Origin: Sphingobium faniae | Lineage (GTDB): Bacteria; Pseudomonadota; Alphaproteobacteria; Sphingomonadales; Sphingomonadaceae | Assembly (NCBI GenBank): GCA_900100475.1 | Contig: FMTU01000001.1 | Coordinates: 124,001 to 188,000, forward strand | Length of the DNA: 64,000 bases | Direction of reading: 5' to 3' | In this document: piece after piece, positions 26,529 through 35,907 of the stretch | How the letters are laid out: each line of letters opens with the position of its first letter | Position numbering within the stretch: position 1 is the first letter of the stretch | Notes under the pieces: generated by a model | What the model was told of the DNA's origin: nothing | What the model saw: only the letters and a program-made list of their open reading frames with translations | The model's database searches: none | Program-made: the position numbers and the translations under genes

Positions 26529-27263
26529 ATGGCGACCAAATTCTTCGACCATAAGAAGATCGAACGCAATGTCACGCTGCTGGCGGCGCTGTCCCTGGTG
26601 GTGGTGGCGATCGGCGGCATCGTGGAGATCGCGCCCCTCTTCTGGATCGACAACACGATCGAGAAGGTGGAGGGGATGCGCCCCTACACGCCGCTGGAAC
26701 AGGCGGGGCGCAACATCTATGTCCGCGAGGGCTGCTATAACTGCCATAGCCAGATGATCCGTCCCTTCCGGGACGAGACGGAACGCTACGGCCATTACAG
26801 CCTTGCAGCGGAAAGCATGTACGACCACCCGTTCCAATGGGGGTCGAAGCGCACCGGGCCGGATCTGGCGCGCGTGGGCGGCCGCTATTCCGACGAATGG
26901 CATGTCCAACACATGATCGACCCGCGCGCGGTGGTGCCGGAATCGATCATGCCGCCTTATGCCTTCCTCGCCCGGCGGGACCTGAAGCAAGGCGACATGT
27001 CCAGGGACCTGACGGCGCTGAGCCGCGTCGGCGTCCCCTATACGAAGGAGGACATCGCCAAGGCCAATGACGACCTCAAAGCACAGGCCGATCCCAATGC
27101 CGACACCGCCGACCTGCTCAAGCGCTATCCCAAGGCGCAGGTCCGTGACTTCGACGGCGACCCGAACCGGCTCACCGAAATGGACGCGCTGGTCGCCTAT
27201 CTTCAGATGCTGGGTACGCTCGTCGACGTGGAATCCGCCAAGCCGCAAGAGGTTCAGCGATGA
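26529..27263 (+). CDS. ccoO: cbb3 oxidase monohaem cytochrome c subunit
   Basis: A 244-residue subunit with one N-terminal membrane anchor ([19 protein letters not shown]) and one haem c motif CYNCH (Cys69-Cys72-His73) in the periplasm; the axial methionine probably lies in [10 protein letters not shown]. It relays electrons from CcoP to CcoN. Starts 12 bases after ccoN and ends in an ATGA overlap with ccoQ. Confidence 0.97.
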   Translation: MATKFFDHKKIERNVTLLAALSLVVVAIGGIVEIAPLFWIDNTIEKVEGMRPYTPLEQAGRNIYVREGCYNCHSQMIRPFRDETERYGHYSLAAESMYDHPFQWGSKRTGPDLARVGGRYSDEWHVQHMIDPRAVVPESIMPPYAFLARRDLKQGDMSRDLTALSRVGVPYTKEDIAKANDDLKAQADPNADTADLLKRYPKAQVRDFDGDPNRLTEMDALVAYLQMLGTLVDVESAKPQEVQR

Positions 27264-27433
27264 GCTACAATGAATTGCGGCATTGGGCCGATAGCTGGGG
27301 GCTGGTCTGCATGGCGGTCGTCTACCTCATCCTGGTGGGCTGGGTTTTCCTGCCCAAGGGAAGGGAGCGCAGCGACAAGGCCGCCCGCATGATCTTCGAC
27401 GAGGACGAGAATACGGAGGCCGACAATGGCTGA
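27260..27433 (+). CDS. ccoQ: cbb3 oxidase small subunit CcoQ
   Basis: A 57-residue protein with one membrane segment ([17 protein letters not shown]) followed by a basic then acidic tail ([12 protein letters not shown]). CcoQ stabilises the cbb3 complex. The start overlaps the ccoO stop by four bases and its end overlaps ccoP by eight, so translation is coupled. Confidence 0.92.
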   Translation: MSYNELRHWADSWGLVCMAVVYLILVGWVFLPKGRERSDKAARMIFDEDENTEADNG

Positions 27434-28340
27434 CGACAACAAGCCGAAGATAGACGCCGCCACCGGCACCGAGATCAAGCACCATGAATGGGACGGCATT
27501 CAGGAACTGGATACGCCCCTGCCGCGCTGGTGGCTGTGGTCCCTTTACGCGACCATCGTTTTCGCGATCGGCTATACCATCGCCTATCCCGCCTGGCCGC
27601 TGATCGACGACGCCACGCAGGGGGTGCTGGGCTGGTCGAGTCGCGGCGCGCTGGAAAAGGAACTGGCCGCCCGCGAGGCGCAGGTGGCGCCGATCCGCAA
27701 GGCCATCGCGCAGACCCCGATCCAGGACTTGCCCGCGCATCCGCAATTGATGCAGGCCGCGATCGAGGGCGGTCGCTCCGCTTTCCGCGTGCATTGCGTG
27801 CAGTGTCACGGATCGGGCGCGGCAGGCTCCAAGGGCTATCCGAACCTGAACGACGACGACTGGCTGTGGGGCGGCGACCTGATGGCGATCGAAAAGACGA
27901 TCACCGACGGCGTCCGCAATCCCGACCATGACGACACGCGCCAGTCGCTGATGCCCGCCTTCGGCAAGGATCAGTTACTGCAAGCCGCGCAGGTGGACGA
28001 TGTCGTCGCCTATGTCCGCACCATCAGCCATCAGGACAGGGCCAATGCGGCCTCGCAGCGCGGCGCGGCTATCTTCGCCGATAATTGCGCTATCTGCCAC
28101 GGCCCGGACGGCAAGGGCAGCCGCGAACTGGGCGCGCCCGATCTGACGGACGCGATCTGGCTGTTTGGCGGAGACACGGGCAGCATCCACGACACCGTCT
28201 GGAACAGCCGCCATGGCGTCATGCCCCGTTGGGACGACAAGCTGGACAAGACGACGATCCGCATGCTGGCGATCTATGTGCACAGCCTGGGCGGCGGCGA
28301 AGCCACCCCCGCCGTCGCGCAGGCGCAAGCGGGGCAGTGA
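27426..28340 (+). CDS. ccoP: cbb3 oxidase dihaem cytochrome c subunit
   Basis: A 304-residue subunit: cytoplasmic N-terminus with KHHEWDGIQELDTPLPRWW as in CcoP, one membrane segment, then two cytochrome c domains with CVQCH (Cys124-His128) and CAICH (Cys221-His225), and methionine ligands probably in LMPAFG and VMPRWD. It takes electrons from the bc1 complex or soluble cytochrome c. Confidence 0.97.
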   Translation: MADDNKPKIDAATGTEIKHHEWDGIQELDTPLPRWWLWSLYATIVFAIGYTIAYPAWPLIDDATQGVLGWSSRGALEKELAAREAQVAPIRKAIAQTPIQDLPAHPQLMQAAIEGGRSAFRVHCVQCHGSGAAGSKGYPNLNDDDWLWGGDLMAIEKTITDGVRNPDHDDTRQSLMPAFGKDQLLQAAQVDDVVAYVRTISHQDRANAASQRGAAIFADNCAICHGPDGKGSRELGAPDLTDAIWLFGGDTGSIHDTVWNSRHGVMPRWDDKLDKTTIRMLAIYVHSLGGGEATPAVAQAQAGQ

Positions 28341-28368
28341 CATGACGGCCTCCCCATTCTCCGATGAT

Positions 28369-28400
28369 CGTTCGACAGGGCTTCACGCCTTCGTCGAACG
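28369..28400. repeat. Inverted repeat between ccoP and ccoG
   Basis: CGTTCGAC (28369-28376) and GTCGAACG (28393-28400) form a perfect 8-bp stem with a 16-base loop. It resembles dispersed palindromes seen between genes in sphingomonad genomes. A 29-codon frame from 28342 runs through it but looks non-coding. It could act as a processing or stability element separating ccoNOQP from ccoGHIS. Confidence 0.5.
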
Positions 28401-28424
28401 TCCTGCGGTCGGGGAAACCTCATC

Positions 28425-29861
28425 ATGTTGATACCAGGCATCTCCAGCCCGCTCTACGAAAAGCGCAAGGGCGTCTATCCCAAGGCGGTGGACGGCTTCT
28501 TCCGCCGCTTCAAATGGGCGATCATGGCGGTGACGCTGGCGATCTATTGGATCACGCCCTGGATTCGATGGGATCGCGGCCCCTATGCACCCGATCAGGC
28601 GGTGTTGATCGACCTCGCCAACCGCCGCTTCTACATGTTCGACATCGAAATCTGGCCGCATGAATTTTATTATGTGGCGGGCCTGCTCATCATGGCGGGG
28701 ATCGGGCTGTTCCTCGTCACCTCGGCGGTCGGGCGCGCATGGTGCGGCTATGCCTGTCCACAGACAGTGTGGACCGACCTGTTCCAGCATATCGAACGCT
28801 TCATCGACGGCGACCGCAACGCGCAGATCCGCCTCGCCAATGCGCCATGGGGACCGGCCAAGCTGGCCCGGCGGCTCACCAAATGGTCGGTCTGGCTGCT
28901 CATCGCCTTCATGACCGGCGGCGCGTGGATATTCTATTTCGCCGACGCTCCGACGCTCCAGCATCAATTCTGGACCGGCGTGGCCGCGCCCGTCGCCTAT
29001 TTCACCGTGGCGCTGTTGACCGCGACGACCTTTCTGCTGGGCGGTTTCCTGCGCGAACAGGTGTGCATCTATATGTGCCCCTGGCCGCGCATCCAGGCAG
29101 CGATGCTGGACGAAAAATCGTTGACCGTCACCTATAAGCACTGGCGGGGGGAAAAGCGCGGCAGCCTCAAGAAAGCGGAAGCGCAACCGGGCGAGTTCGG
29201 CGACTGCATCGACTGCAACCAGTGCGTCGCCGTGTGCCCGACCGGCATCGACATCCGCGAAGGATCGCAGGTCGGCTGCATCACCTGCGCGCTCTGCATC
29301 GACGCCTGCGACAAGGTGATGGAGCAGGTGGGCCGACCGCGCGGCCTGATCGACTATTGCACCGAAGAGGATGCGGAGGCCGAACAGAAAGGCGCCGCGC
29401 CGCGCCCCGTGCTGCGGACGCTGCTACGTCCCCGGACCATCGCCTATTTCATGGCGTGGTCGGCCGTCGGCGTCGCCATGCTCTTTGCCCTGGGCGCCCG
29501 CACCCGTGTCGACATCAGCGCGCAGCAGGATCGCAACCCGATCTTCGTGCGGCTGTCGGACGGCACGATCCGTAACGCCTATACGGTGAAAATCCGCAAT
29601 ATGGAGGCGCGGCCCCGCCCGATGGAGATCAGCGTCGATGGACTGCCCGGCGCGCAGCTCTGGACGGACGCCACCGCCCGCGAGCAGGCCGGTCGGACGC
29701 TGTCCACCACCGTTCCCGCCGACAGCGTCGCCAGGCTGCGCGTTTTCGTGGCCATGCCGGGCGAGGGAGATACCCGGCAGGATTTCCACTTCGCGGTCCG
29801 CGCGCTCGACAAGGAAGGCGGCGACAACCGGGAGCCCGCCCGTTTCGAAAGGCCCGAATGA
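28425..29861 (+). CDS. ccoG: cbb3 oxidase assembly ferredoxin-type protein CcoG
   Basis: A 478-residue FixG/CcoG/RdxA protein with five membrane segments, a CxxxCP motif in WCGYACPQTVW, and two 4Fe-4S clusters (CIDCNQCVAVCPTGID and CITCALCIDACDKVM), followed by an immunoglobulin-like periplasmic C-terminal domain. It reduces Cu(II) for CuB-site assembly. The ATG at 28425 is 84 bases after ccoP; LYEKRKGVYP near the start is typical. Confidence 0.95.
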   Translation: MLIPGISSPLYEKRKGVYPKAVDGFFRRFKWAIMAVTLAIYWITPWIRWDRGPYAPDQAVLIDLANRRFYMFDIEIWPHEFYYVAGLLIMAGIGLFLVTSAVGRAWCGYACPQTVWTDLFQHIERFIDGDRNAQIRLANAPWGPAKLARRLTKWSVWLLIAFMTGGAWIFYFADAPTLQHQFWTGVAAPVAYFTVALLTATTFLLGGFLREQVCIYMCPWPRIQAAMLDEKSLTVTYKHWRGEKRGSLKKAEAQPGEFGDCIDCNQCVAVCPTGIDIREGSQVGCITCALCIDACDKVMEQVGRPRGLIDYCTEEDAEAEQKGAAPRPVLRTLLRPRTIAYFMAWSAVGVAMLFALGARTRVDISAQQDRNPIFVRLSDGTIRNAYTVKIRNMEARPRPMEISVDGLPGAQLWTDATAREQAGRTLSTTVPADSVARLRVFVAMPGEGDTRQDFHFAVRALDKEGGDNREPARFERPE

Positions 29862-30334
29862 TGCGTGACAGATCCTCTCCTTCCCGCTTCACCGGCTGGC
29901 ATATGGCGGCCATCCTCATCGCCTTTTTCGGCGTGGTGATCGCGGTCAACATGCTGATGGCGACGCTGGCCGTCCGTTCCTTTGGCGGCACCGTCGTGGA
30001 CAACAGCTATGTGGCGAGCCAGAAGTTTAACGGCTGGCTGGAACAGGCGCGGGAACAGGACCGGCTTGGCTGGCGGGACGATGTGGCGTTGACCCAGGGG
30101 CGGGAAATCCGCATCGCCCTGTCCGACGCCGCCCAGGCGCCGATACAGGGCGCGACGATCAGCGCCACCGCGCAGCATCCGCTCGGCCGCGCGGCGGACA
30201 TGGCCCTCACATTTCATGAGGGCGCGGACGGAGCCTATCTGAGCGACCAGACCCTGCCCGCCGGCCGCTGGCACGTGCGGTTCGCCATTCGCCATGGCGA
30301 CGGGAAGCACCATCTGCTGAGGGAAATCGACTGA
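29858..30334 (+). CDS. ccoH: cbb3 oxidase assembly protein CcoH/FixH
   Basis: A 158-residue protein with an N-terminal membrane anchor (FTGWHMAAILIAFFGVVIAV) and a periplasmic domain containing the FixH hallmark VVDNSYVASQKFNGWLE. It starts in an ATGA-type overlap with ccoG and ends at the ccoI start (TGATGG). FixH-family proteins assist maturation of the oxidase with CcoI. Confidence 0.93.
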   Translation: MMRDRSSPSRFTGWHMAAILIAFFGVVIAVNMLMATLAVRSFGGTVVDNSYVASQKFNGWLEQAREQDRLGWRDDVALTQGREIRIALSDAAQAPIQGATISATAQHPLGRAADMALTFHEGADGAYLSDQTLPAGRWHVRFAIRHGDGKHHLLREID

Positions 30335-32460
30335 TGGCGGCGCGACCGATCGAGATCGGGCAGGACGACATAGGCGAAAGCCTGTTCGCCGTCCCCGGCA
30401 TCCACTGCGCGGGCTGCATCTCCAAGATCGAGAACGGCCTCGCCAACAGTCCCGGCATCCTTTCCGCGCGCGTGAACATGGCGGCCAAACGGGTCGCCAT
30501 CCGCCACGATCCCACGATGACGCCGCCCGACCTCAAGGCCCGGATCGTCGCGCTGGGCTTCGAGGCGGAGCCGCTGGCCGATCCGGGCGTCGATCTGTCC
30601 GCTGCCGAAAACAGGACGCTGGTCCGGGCGCTGGCCGTCGCCGGATTTTCGTCCATGAACATCATGCTGCTGTCGGTATCGGTATGGTCCGGCGCGGACG
30701 GCGCGACGCGGGAGATGTTCCACTGGCTCTCCGCGCTCATCGCCCTGCCGACGGTCGCCTATTCCGGGCAGCCCTTTTTCCGTTCGGCTTGGGCGGCGCT
30801 GCGGCATGGACGCACCAATATGGACGTGCCGATCAGCATCGGCATATTGCTCACCACGATCATGAGCCTCTATGAGACGGCGACGAACGGACCACATGCA
30901 TGGTTCGACGGCGCGGTCATGCTGATGTTCTTCCTGCTGGCGGGGCGCTGCCTCGACAGCATGATGCGCGGGCGGGCGCGGGCGGGCGTCGCCGCCCTGC
31001 TCAAGCAAACCGCGCCGGGCGCGCTGGTGCTGGAAGCGGACGGGCAAAGCCGCTGGACCGCCTCCACCGCCCTGCGGCCGGGCATGAAGATGCTCGCGGC
31101 TGCGGGCGAGCGGCTGGCGGCGGACGGCCGCGTCGTCGAAGGGGAAAGCGGACTTGATATCGCATTCCTGACGGGCGAGAGCGCGCCGGTGCGCGTCCGC
31201 CGTGGCGATATGGTGCAGGCGGGCGCGCTGAACGTCGAAGCCCCGCTCACCATAGAAGTGACCGCCGCCGGCCCCGACACGATCATCGCCGACATCGCCC
31301 GCCTGATGGAAGAAGCGAGTCAGGGCAAGTCGCGCTATGTTCGTCTCGCCGACCGCGCCGCGCGCTATTATGCGCCCGCCGTTCATTCGCTGGCGGCGCT
31401 GTCCTTCGCCGGATGGATGATCGCGGGGGCGGGCGTGCATCACTCTCTGCTGATCGCGGTGGCGGTGCTGCTGATCACCTGCCCCTGTGCGCTGGGACTG
31501 GCGGTTCCGGCGGCGCAGATCGTCGCTTGCGGCGCGTTGATGCGGCGCGGTGTGCTGGTGAAGGACGGGTCTGCGCTCGAACGTCTGGCGGAAGTGAGCG
31601 AAGCCGTGTTCGACAAGACCGGGACGCTGACGCTGGGGCGTCCGATCCCCACCAATCTGTCGAGCCTCGCCGCCGAAGATCGCGCCATCATCCTCGGCCT
31701 TGCCCGCGCCAGCCGCCACCCGCTCAGCATCGCGCTGCGAATGGCGCTGGAGGCGGAGGGCGTCGCCCCTGTCCCGCTCGGCCAACTGCGCGAAGTGGCG
31801 GGCGAAGGGATGTCCGGCGATCTGGATGGCGAAACCGTGTCGCTGGGCAGGCCACGCAGCCTCATCAACCTGTTCGGCCTCGCCACCGAATATCGGCGGG
31901 ACGGCCATAGCCTGTTGCTGCATTTCACCGATGAACTTCGCCCCGACGCATCCGAAACCCTGCAATCCCTGCGCGACATGGGCCTCAAGACACTGATCGC
32001 CAGCGGCGACCGGCCCGAGGCGCTGGAGGACATCGCCCGGCAGACCGGCACCACGGCCATCGGCGCGCTTCGCCCCGCTGACAAGCTCGCGCTGATCGAA
32101 CGCCTGAAGGATCAGGGCGAACGCGTCCTGATGGTGGGCGACGGCCTGAACGACGGCCCGGCGCTGGCTGCCGGTCACGCCAGCATGGCTCCCGCCTCCG
32201 CCAGCGACGCCAGCCAGTTGACGGCCGACGCCGTGTTCCTGGGGGACCGTCTGGCGCCCGTCGCCGTCGCGGTACGGGCGGCGCGGCGGACCGTGCGCGT
32301 CGTGAAGCAGAATTTCACGATCGCCATCTGCTATAATGTGCTGGCGGTGCCGCTGGCCATTGCGGGCAAGGTGACGCCGCTGGTCGCCGCCGTCGCCATG
32401 TCGCTGTCCTCGCTGGTCGTCATCACGAACGCGTTGCGCCTGCGGAGGGCCGCGAAATGA
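30334..32460 (+). CDS. ccoI: Copper-exporting P1B-type ATPase CcoI/FixI
   Basis: A 708-residue P-type ATPase. N-terminal heavy-metal domain with GIHCAGC (Cys25, Cys28), eight membrane segments, the TGES phosphatase loop, the membrane Cys-Pro-Cys (383-385, in TCPCALGLAVP), the phosphorylation motif DKTGT (Asp427), an HP motif (SRHPLSIAL), and GDGLNDGPAL. It moves Cu(I) across the membrane for insertion in the cbb3 oxidase. Overlaps ccoH and ccoS. Confidence 0.96.
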   Translation: MAARPIEIGQDDIGESLFAVPGIHCAGCISKIENGLANSPGILSARVNMAAKRVAIRHDPTMTPPDLKARIVALGFEAEPLADPGVDLSAAENRTLVRALAVAGFSSMNIMLLSVSVWSGADGATREMFHWLSALIALPTVAYSGQPFFRSAWAALRHGRTNMDVPISIGILLTTIMSLYETATNGPHAWFDGAVMLMFFLLAGRCLDSMMRGRARAGVAALLKQTAPGALVLEADGQSRWTASTALRPGMKMLAAAGERLAADGRVVEGESGLDIAFLTGESAPVRVRRGDMVQAGALNVEAPLTIEVTAAGPDTIIADIARLMEEASQGKSRYVRLADRAARYYAPAVHSLAALSFAGWMIAGAGVHHSLLIAVAVLLITCPCALGLAVPAAQIVACGALMRRGVLVKDGSALERLAEVSEAVFDKTGTLTLGRPIPTNLSSLAAEDRAIILGLARASRHPLSIALRMALEAEGVAPVPLGQLREVAGEGMSGDLDGETVSLGRPRSLINLFGLATEYRRDGHSLLLHFTDELRPDASETLQSLRDMGLKTLIASGDRPEALEDIARQTGTTAIGALRPADKLALIERLKDQGERVLMVGDGLNDGPALAAGHASMAPASASDASQLTADAVFLGDRLAPVAVAVRAARRTVRVVKQNFTIAICYNVLAVPLAIAGKVTPLVAAVAMSLSSLVVITNALRLRRAAK

Positions 32461-32609
32461 CGGGGCTGTCGCTCCTCATCCCGCTCGCCCTGTGCATGGG
32501 CTTGCTCGGCCTTGGCGCCTTTTTCTGGGCGCTGCGATCCGGGCAATTCGACGACACCGATGGGGCAGGCATGCGTATCCTCATTGATGACGAGGACGAT
32601 CAAGGGTAA
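32457..32609 (+). CDS. ccoS: cbb3 oxidase maturation protein CcoS
   Basis: A 50-residue protein with one N-terminal membrane segment and the family motif ALRSGQFDDTDGAGMRIL, ending in an acidic tail. CcoS is required for cofactor insertion into cbb3 oxidase. It overlaps the ccoI stop by four bases, and the convergent mobA stop lies three bases after its own. Confidence 0.95.
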   Translation: MTGLSLLIPLALCMGLLGLGAFFWALRSGQFDDTDGAGMRILIDDEDDQG

Positions 32610-32612
32610 GCG

Positions 32613-33164
32613 CTATGAGCGCTCTTTTGGCGGTTGCGTCAGCCGCTCCAGATCGCCGACATCATTGATATTCGGAATGTCCAGCCCGATCCCTATCGGC
32701 TGAGCGCCAATGCGCCGCGACCAGCCCTGAATGGAACGGTCGTCCGTCCGCCGCAAATGCTCGTCCAGTTCGCCCGCCAGCGCGCTGGGCCAAAGCCCGA
32801 TCACCGGACAGGTCGCCGCATAGGCCGCGCGCGTTTGCGTGCAAAGTTCCACCAACAAGGCGCGCGGCACTTCCGGCGTATCGCAGGGCAGCGACAGCAC
32901 ATGCGCGAAACCCCGTTCCGCTGCAGTCGCCATCGCGCCGGCAATGCCCCCCAGCGGTCCCAGCCCGTCATGCGGCCGGTCCTCCACGCTGCGATGGACG
33001 GGATGCGGCCGTCCGGAAATCACGATATTATCGACCAGGCCTTCCAGACTGCCCACAGACCAGTCGAGCAGGGTCCGCCCCCGATACAGCGCCTTCGCCT
33101 TGTCGGTCCCGAACCGGCTGGACGATCCACCCGCCAGAACGACGCCCAATATCCCGCCCGTCAT
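32613..33164 (-). CDS. mobA: Molybdenum cofactor guanylyltransferase MobA
   Basis: A nucleotidyltransferase of about 183 residues with the signature LAGGSSSRFGTDKA, then GPLGGIAGAM and LSLPCDTPEVP (metal-binding Asp), and NINDVGDLE near the end. MobA transfers GMP to molybdopterin to form the guanine dinucleotide cofactor. The ATG at 33164 begins right before the motif; ATG 33194 would add ten residues. Convergent with ccoS, and divergent from a ModE-like regulator. Confidence 0.9.
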   Translation of the reverse strand: MTGGILGVVLAGGSSSRFGTDKAKALYRGRTLLDWSVGSLEGLVDNIVISGRPHPVHRSVEDRPHDGLGPLGGIAGAMATAAERGFAHVLSLPCDTPEVPRALLVELCTQTRAAYAATCPVIGLWPSALAGELDEHLRRTDDRSIQGWSRRIGAQPIGIGLDIPNINDVGDLERLTQPPKERS

Positions 33165-33253
33165 GCCACCCGGCGCCTTCCTCTGTCTCCCCATGGGGTT
33201 TAGGAAAGCATGACAGCTTAACGCAAGCCGGAAAAGGATGATAAGGGAGGAAC

Positions 33254-33634
33254 ATGCGCGCCGATGTCCTCAAGCTCAAGCTCCAGATTTTCTGCGGCGA
33301 CGAAATCGCCATGGGTCCGGGGAAAGCCGACCTGCTGGAGGCCATCGACGCATATGGTTCGATTTCCGCCGCCGGACGGTCCATGGGCATGAGCTATCGC
33401 CGGACATGGCTTCTGGTCGATGCGATGAACCGCTGCTGGCACGACCGGCTGGTGGAAACGGTCGCAGGCGGGGGAAAGCAGCGCGGGGCGAAGCTGACGG
33501 CCGCGGGGCGGCAAATATTGAGCGATTACCGCGCTATCGAAAAAGCCGCCATTTCAGCAACGACGGGTGAAGATTTCAGACATCTCAAGAACCTGTTGAG
33601 GGACGCGCCGATGCCGTCCCGACAAGCCTCATAA
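33254..33634 (+). CDS. ModE-type LysR-like HTH regulator (DNA-binding domain only)
   Basis: A 126-residue protein matching the N-terminal winged-helix part of ModE: GPGKADLLEAIDAYGSIS, AAGRSMGMSYRRTWLLVDAMN and GGGKQRGAKLTAAG. Full ModE has additional molybdate-binding Mop domains, which are absent, so molybdate sensing (if any) is indirect. It follows AGGGAGGAACATG. mobA is upstream on the other strand and a ModE-like palindrome lies 140 bases downstream before a TonB receptor gene, so this may be its regulator. Confidence 0.85.
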   Translation: MRADVLKLKLQIFCGDEIAMGPGKADLLEAIDAYGSISAAGRSMGMSYRRTWLLVDAMNRCWHDRLVETVAGGGKQRGAKLTAAGRQILSDYRAIEKAAISATTGEDFRHLKNLLRDAPMPSRQAS

Positions 33635-33775
33635 TTGACGCCTGCGCGCCGAAAAGCGTGCCGTCTACCGACAGGGTCCGCATCGTAGAAGAGGCGGCGG
33701 CCCGGTTCGGCCTTCGCCATGTCATGACGCTATCGGTCGGCACGAGATGCCAGGAAACTTTTCTCCCTCCAACAA

Positions 33776-33799
33776 CACTATATATGGATGAATATAGTG
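33776..33799. promoter_or_regulatory. ModE-like palindromic operator
   Basis: CACTATAT (33776-33783) and ATATAGTG (33792-33799) are exact inverted repeats separated by eight bases. ModE operators are A/T-rich palindromes with TATAT and ATATA arms (for example CGTTATAT-N6-ATATAACG). It sits 28 bases before the ATG of the TonB receptor and overlaps the spurious upstream ATG at 33788. Binding is inferred. Confidence 0.55.
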
Positions 33800-33826
33800 A
33801 GTCGAACGACCAAAAAAGGGGATTTC

Positions 33827-35907
33827 ATGCGCATCTTGTTTGCCGCCGCCTTGCTGGCGGGCATTGCTCTTGTGCCAGTGGCGCAGGCCCAGACGACGGA
33901 CGGAACGCCTGCCGCCGACCCATCGGGTCGTTTTTCGCTGGGCCAGATCATCGTGACCGCTCCCCGTCCGGGCGGCGCGGGCATCGACGCCCAGACACTG
34001 TCCTCGGACGCCATCTACACTTTCAACCGCACCGCGCTGGATGATGCGGTCAACCTGATGCCCGGCGTGGCGGCAGGCAATAGCGGCGGAACGCGCAACG
34101 AGCGCCTCGTCTTCGTGCGCGGATTCGACCGGTTTCAGGTGCCGCTGTCGATCGACGGCATCCGCGTCTATCTGCCCGCCGACAACCGCCTCGATTATGG
34201 CCGCTTCCTGACCGCCGACATCGCGGAGATTCAGGTGGCGAAGGGCTATGCCTCCGTCCTCGACGGGCCGGGAGCCATGGGCGGCGCGATCAACCTCGTC
34301 ACGCGCAAGCCGGCGAAGGCACTCGACATCGACGTGCGCGGTACGATCAATCTGGACAATGACGCCGATTATGCAGGCTATTCGACCTCCGCCATGGCGG
34401 GCACGAGGCAGGACCGCTGGTATGCGCAGGCCAGCTATGCGCGCAGTTTCACCGATCATTGGGACTTGCCCAACGACTTCCGCGCGACCGTTCCCGCGCT
34501 GGAGGACGGCGGCGCGCGTGACTTTTCCTCCACCCGCGACTGGCGCGTGAATGCGAAGATCGGCTTCACGCCGAACGACACCGACGAATATGCGATCAGC
34601 TACACCCGGCAGGAAGGCGCGAAGGAAGCGCCCCTGCACGTCAGCGACACGGTATCGACGCCGCGCTTCTGGACATGGCCGTCATGGGACATGGAAAGCG
34701 TCTATTTCCTCTCGACCACGGCGCTGGGCGACCGGGCGACGCTCAAGACCCGCGCCTATCATAACAGTTTCGATTCCATCCTGCGGTCCTTCAACGACCG
34801 CGATCTGGACACGCAAAGCCGTCCCTATGCCTTTGACAGCCCCTATCGGGATCGCGCGTGGGGCGGTTCGGCCCAGCTCGATTTCCGGGCGTCGGACACC
34901 AACACGCTGCGGATCGCTTTCCATTACCGCCACGACAGGCATGTGGAAGCGCAGACCAGCTTTTCCACGACCAGCGTCCCTGGCACGGAGCCGGAACAGA
35001 CGCAGACGGAAAATGTCTTTTCCATCGCGCTGGAAAACGAACTGAAGCTGACGCCCGACGTCACCTTCACGCTGGGTGGCAGCTTCGACTGGCGCGATCT
35101 CAAGCGGGCGGAGGAATATGGTTCGCCGCTGGGCACGTCGGGCACGTCCGCCACGCTCTACAATTATCCGCGACGGGACGCCGATACATGGAACCTGCAA
35201 GGCCGCCTCGACTGGCAGGCCAGCGCTTCAATCAGGCCATTCCCAATCCCGGCCTGAAAGCGGAACGCGCGACCAACGCGGAAATCGGCGGAACATGGCT
35301 GAGCGGCGCTCTCAAGCTGGAAGGCGCGCTTTTCTATAGCTGGATCGACAATGCGATCATCCAATCCGTGCCGATCCTGGCCTATCCCTGCACCGCATCG
35401 ACCGCCCCGCCCGCCGTTCCCGCCCCCGGCTGCGCCCAACGTTTCATGAACCAGAGCCAGAATGTCGGCAAAGGCCATTATTATGGCGGGGAATTCTCTG
35501 TGTCGGCGACGCTGACGCCGGGGCTGGACGCCGGTTTCAACTATACGTTGACCAGACGGCGGCTGCATTATGCCGGGCAGGGCGCGTTCGAGTTGACGGG
35601 CGTGCCGACGCACAAGGGCTTCGTCTGGCTCGACTGGTCGCCCGTCGAGCGGCTGCATATCGTGCCCGGCGTCGATCTGGCGTCGAAACGCTGGGCGCTG
35701 TTCACCGCCACGCCCGCCAGCGATCCGGTGCGCTATTACCGGACCGGTTCCTATGTGAACGCCGGCCTGCGGATCGACTATGCGCTGACGGACAAGATCG
35801 ACATCGGCATCGGCGGGCGCAATCTGTTCGACGATGATTACATGCTGACGGATGGCTACCCCGAACCGGGCCGCACGCTCTTTGCCAGCATTCGCGTGAA
35901 ATACTGA
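33827..35907 (+). pseudogene. TonB-dependent receptor with internal deletion and frameshift
   Basis: From ATG 33827 (after AAGGGGAT) the frame encodes a signal peptide (LFAAALLAGIALVPVAQAQ), a TonB box-like QIIVTAPRP, a plug (NLMPGVAAGNSGGTRNERL, EIQVAKGYASVLDGPGAMGG), and barrel strands up to about 35225. There DWQAS runs into RFNQAIPNPGLKAERATN, which is in another frame, and the first frame stops at 35257. The rest of the barrel continues to a normal end (RTLFASIRVKY, 35907). In relatives roughly 25 residues lie between these two points, so a short deletion removed them and shifted the frame. Ligand unknown; a ModE-like box suggests a link to molybdenum. Confidence 0.85.

Noticed and set aside
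24837-27248. An 803-codon minus-strand open frame opposite ccoN/ccoO
   Set aside because: The plus strand clearly encodes the oxidase subunits; the opposite frame is rich in His/Arg/Asp and lacks domains.
28342-28431. A 29-codon frame before ccoG
   Set aside because: Short, runs through an inverted repeat, and has no similarity to known cco proteins; ccoG has its own good start.
33788-33826. Upstream ATG for the TonB receptor
   Set aside because: It overlaps the palindromic operator and would place 13 polar residues before the signal peptide; ATG 33827 has a ribosome-binding site and starts the signal peptide directly.
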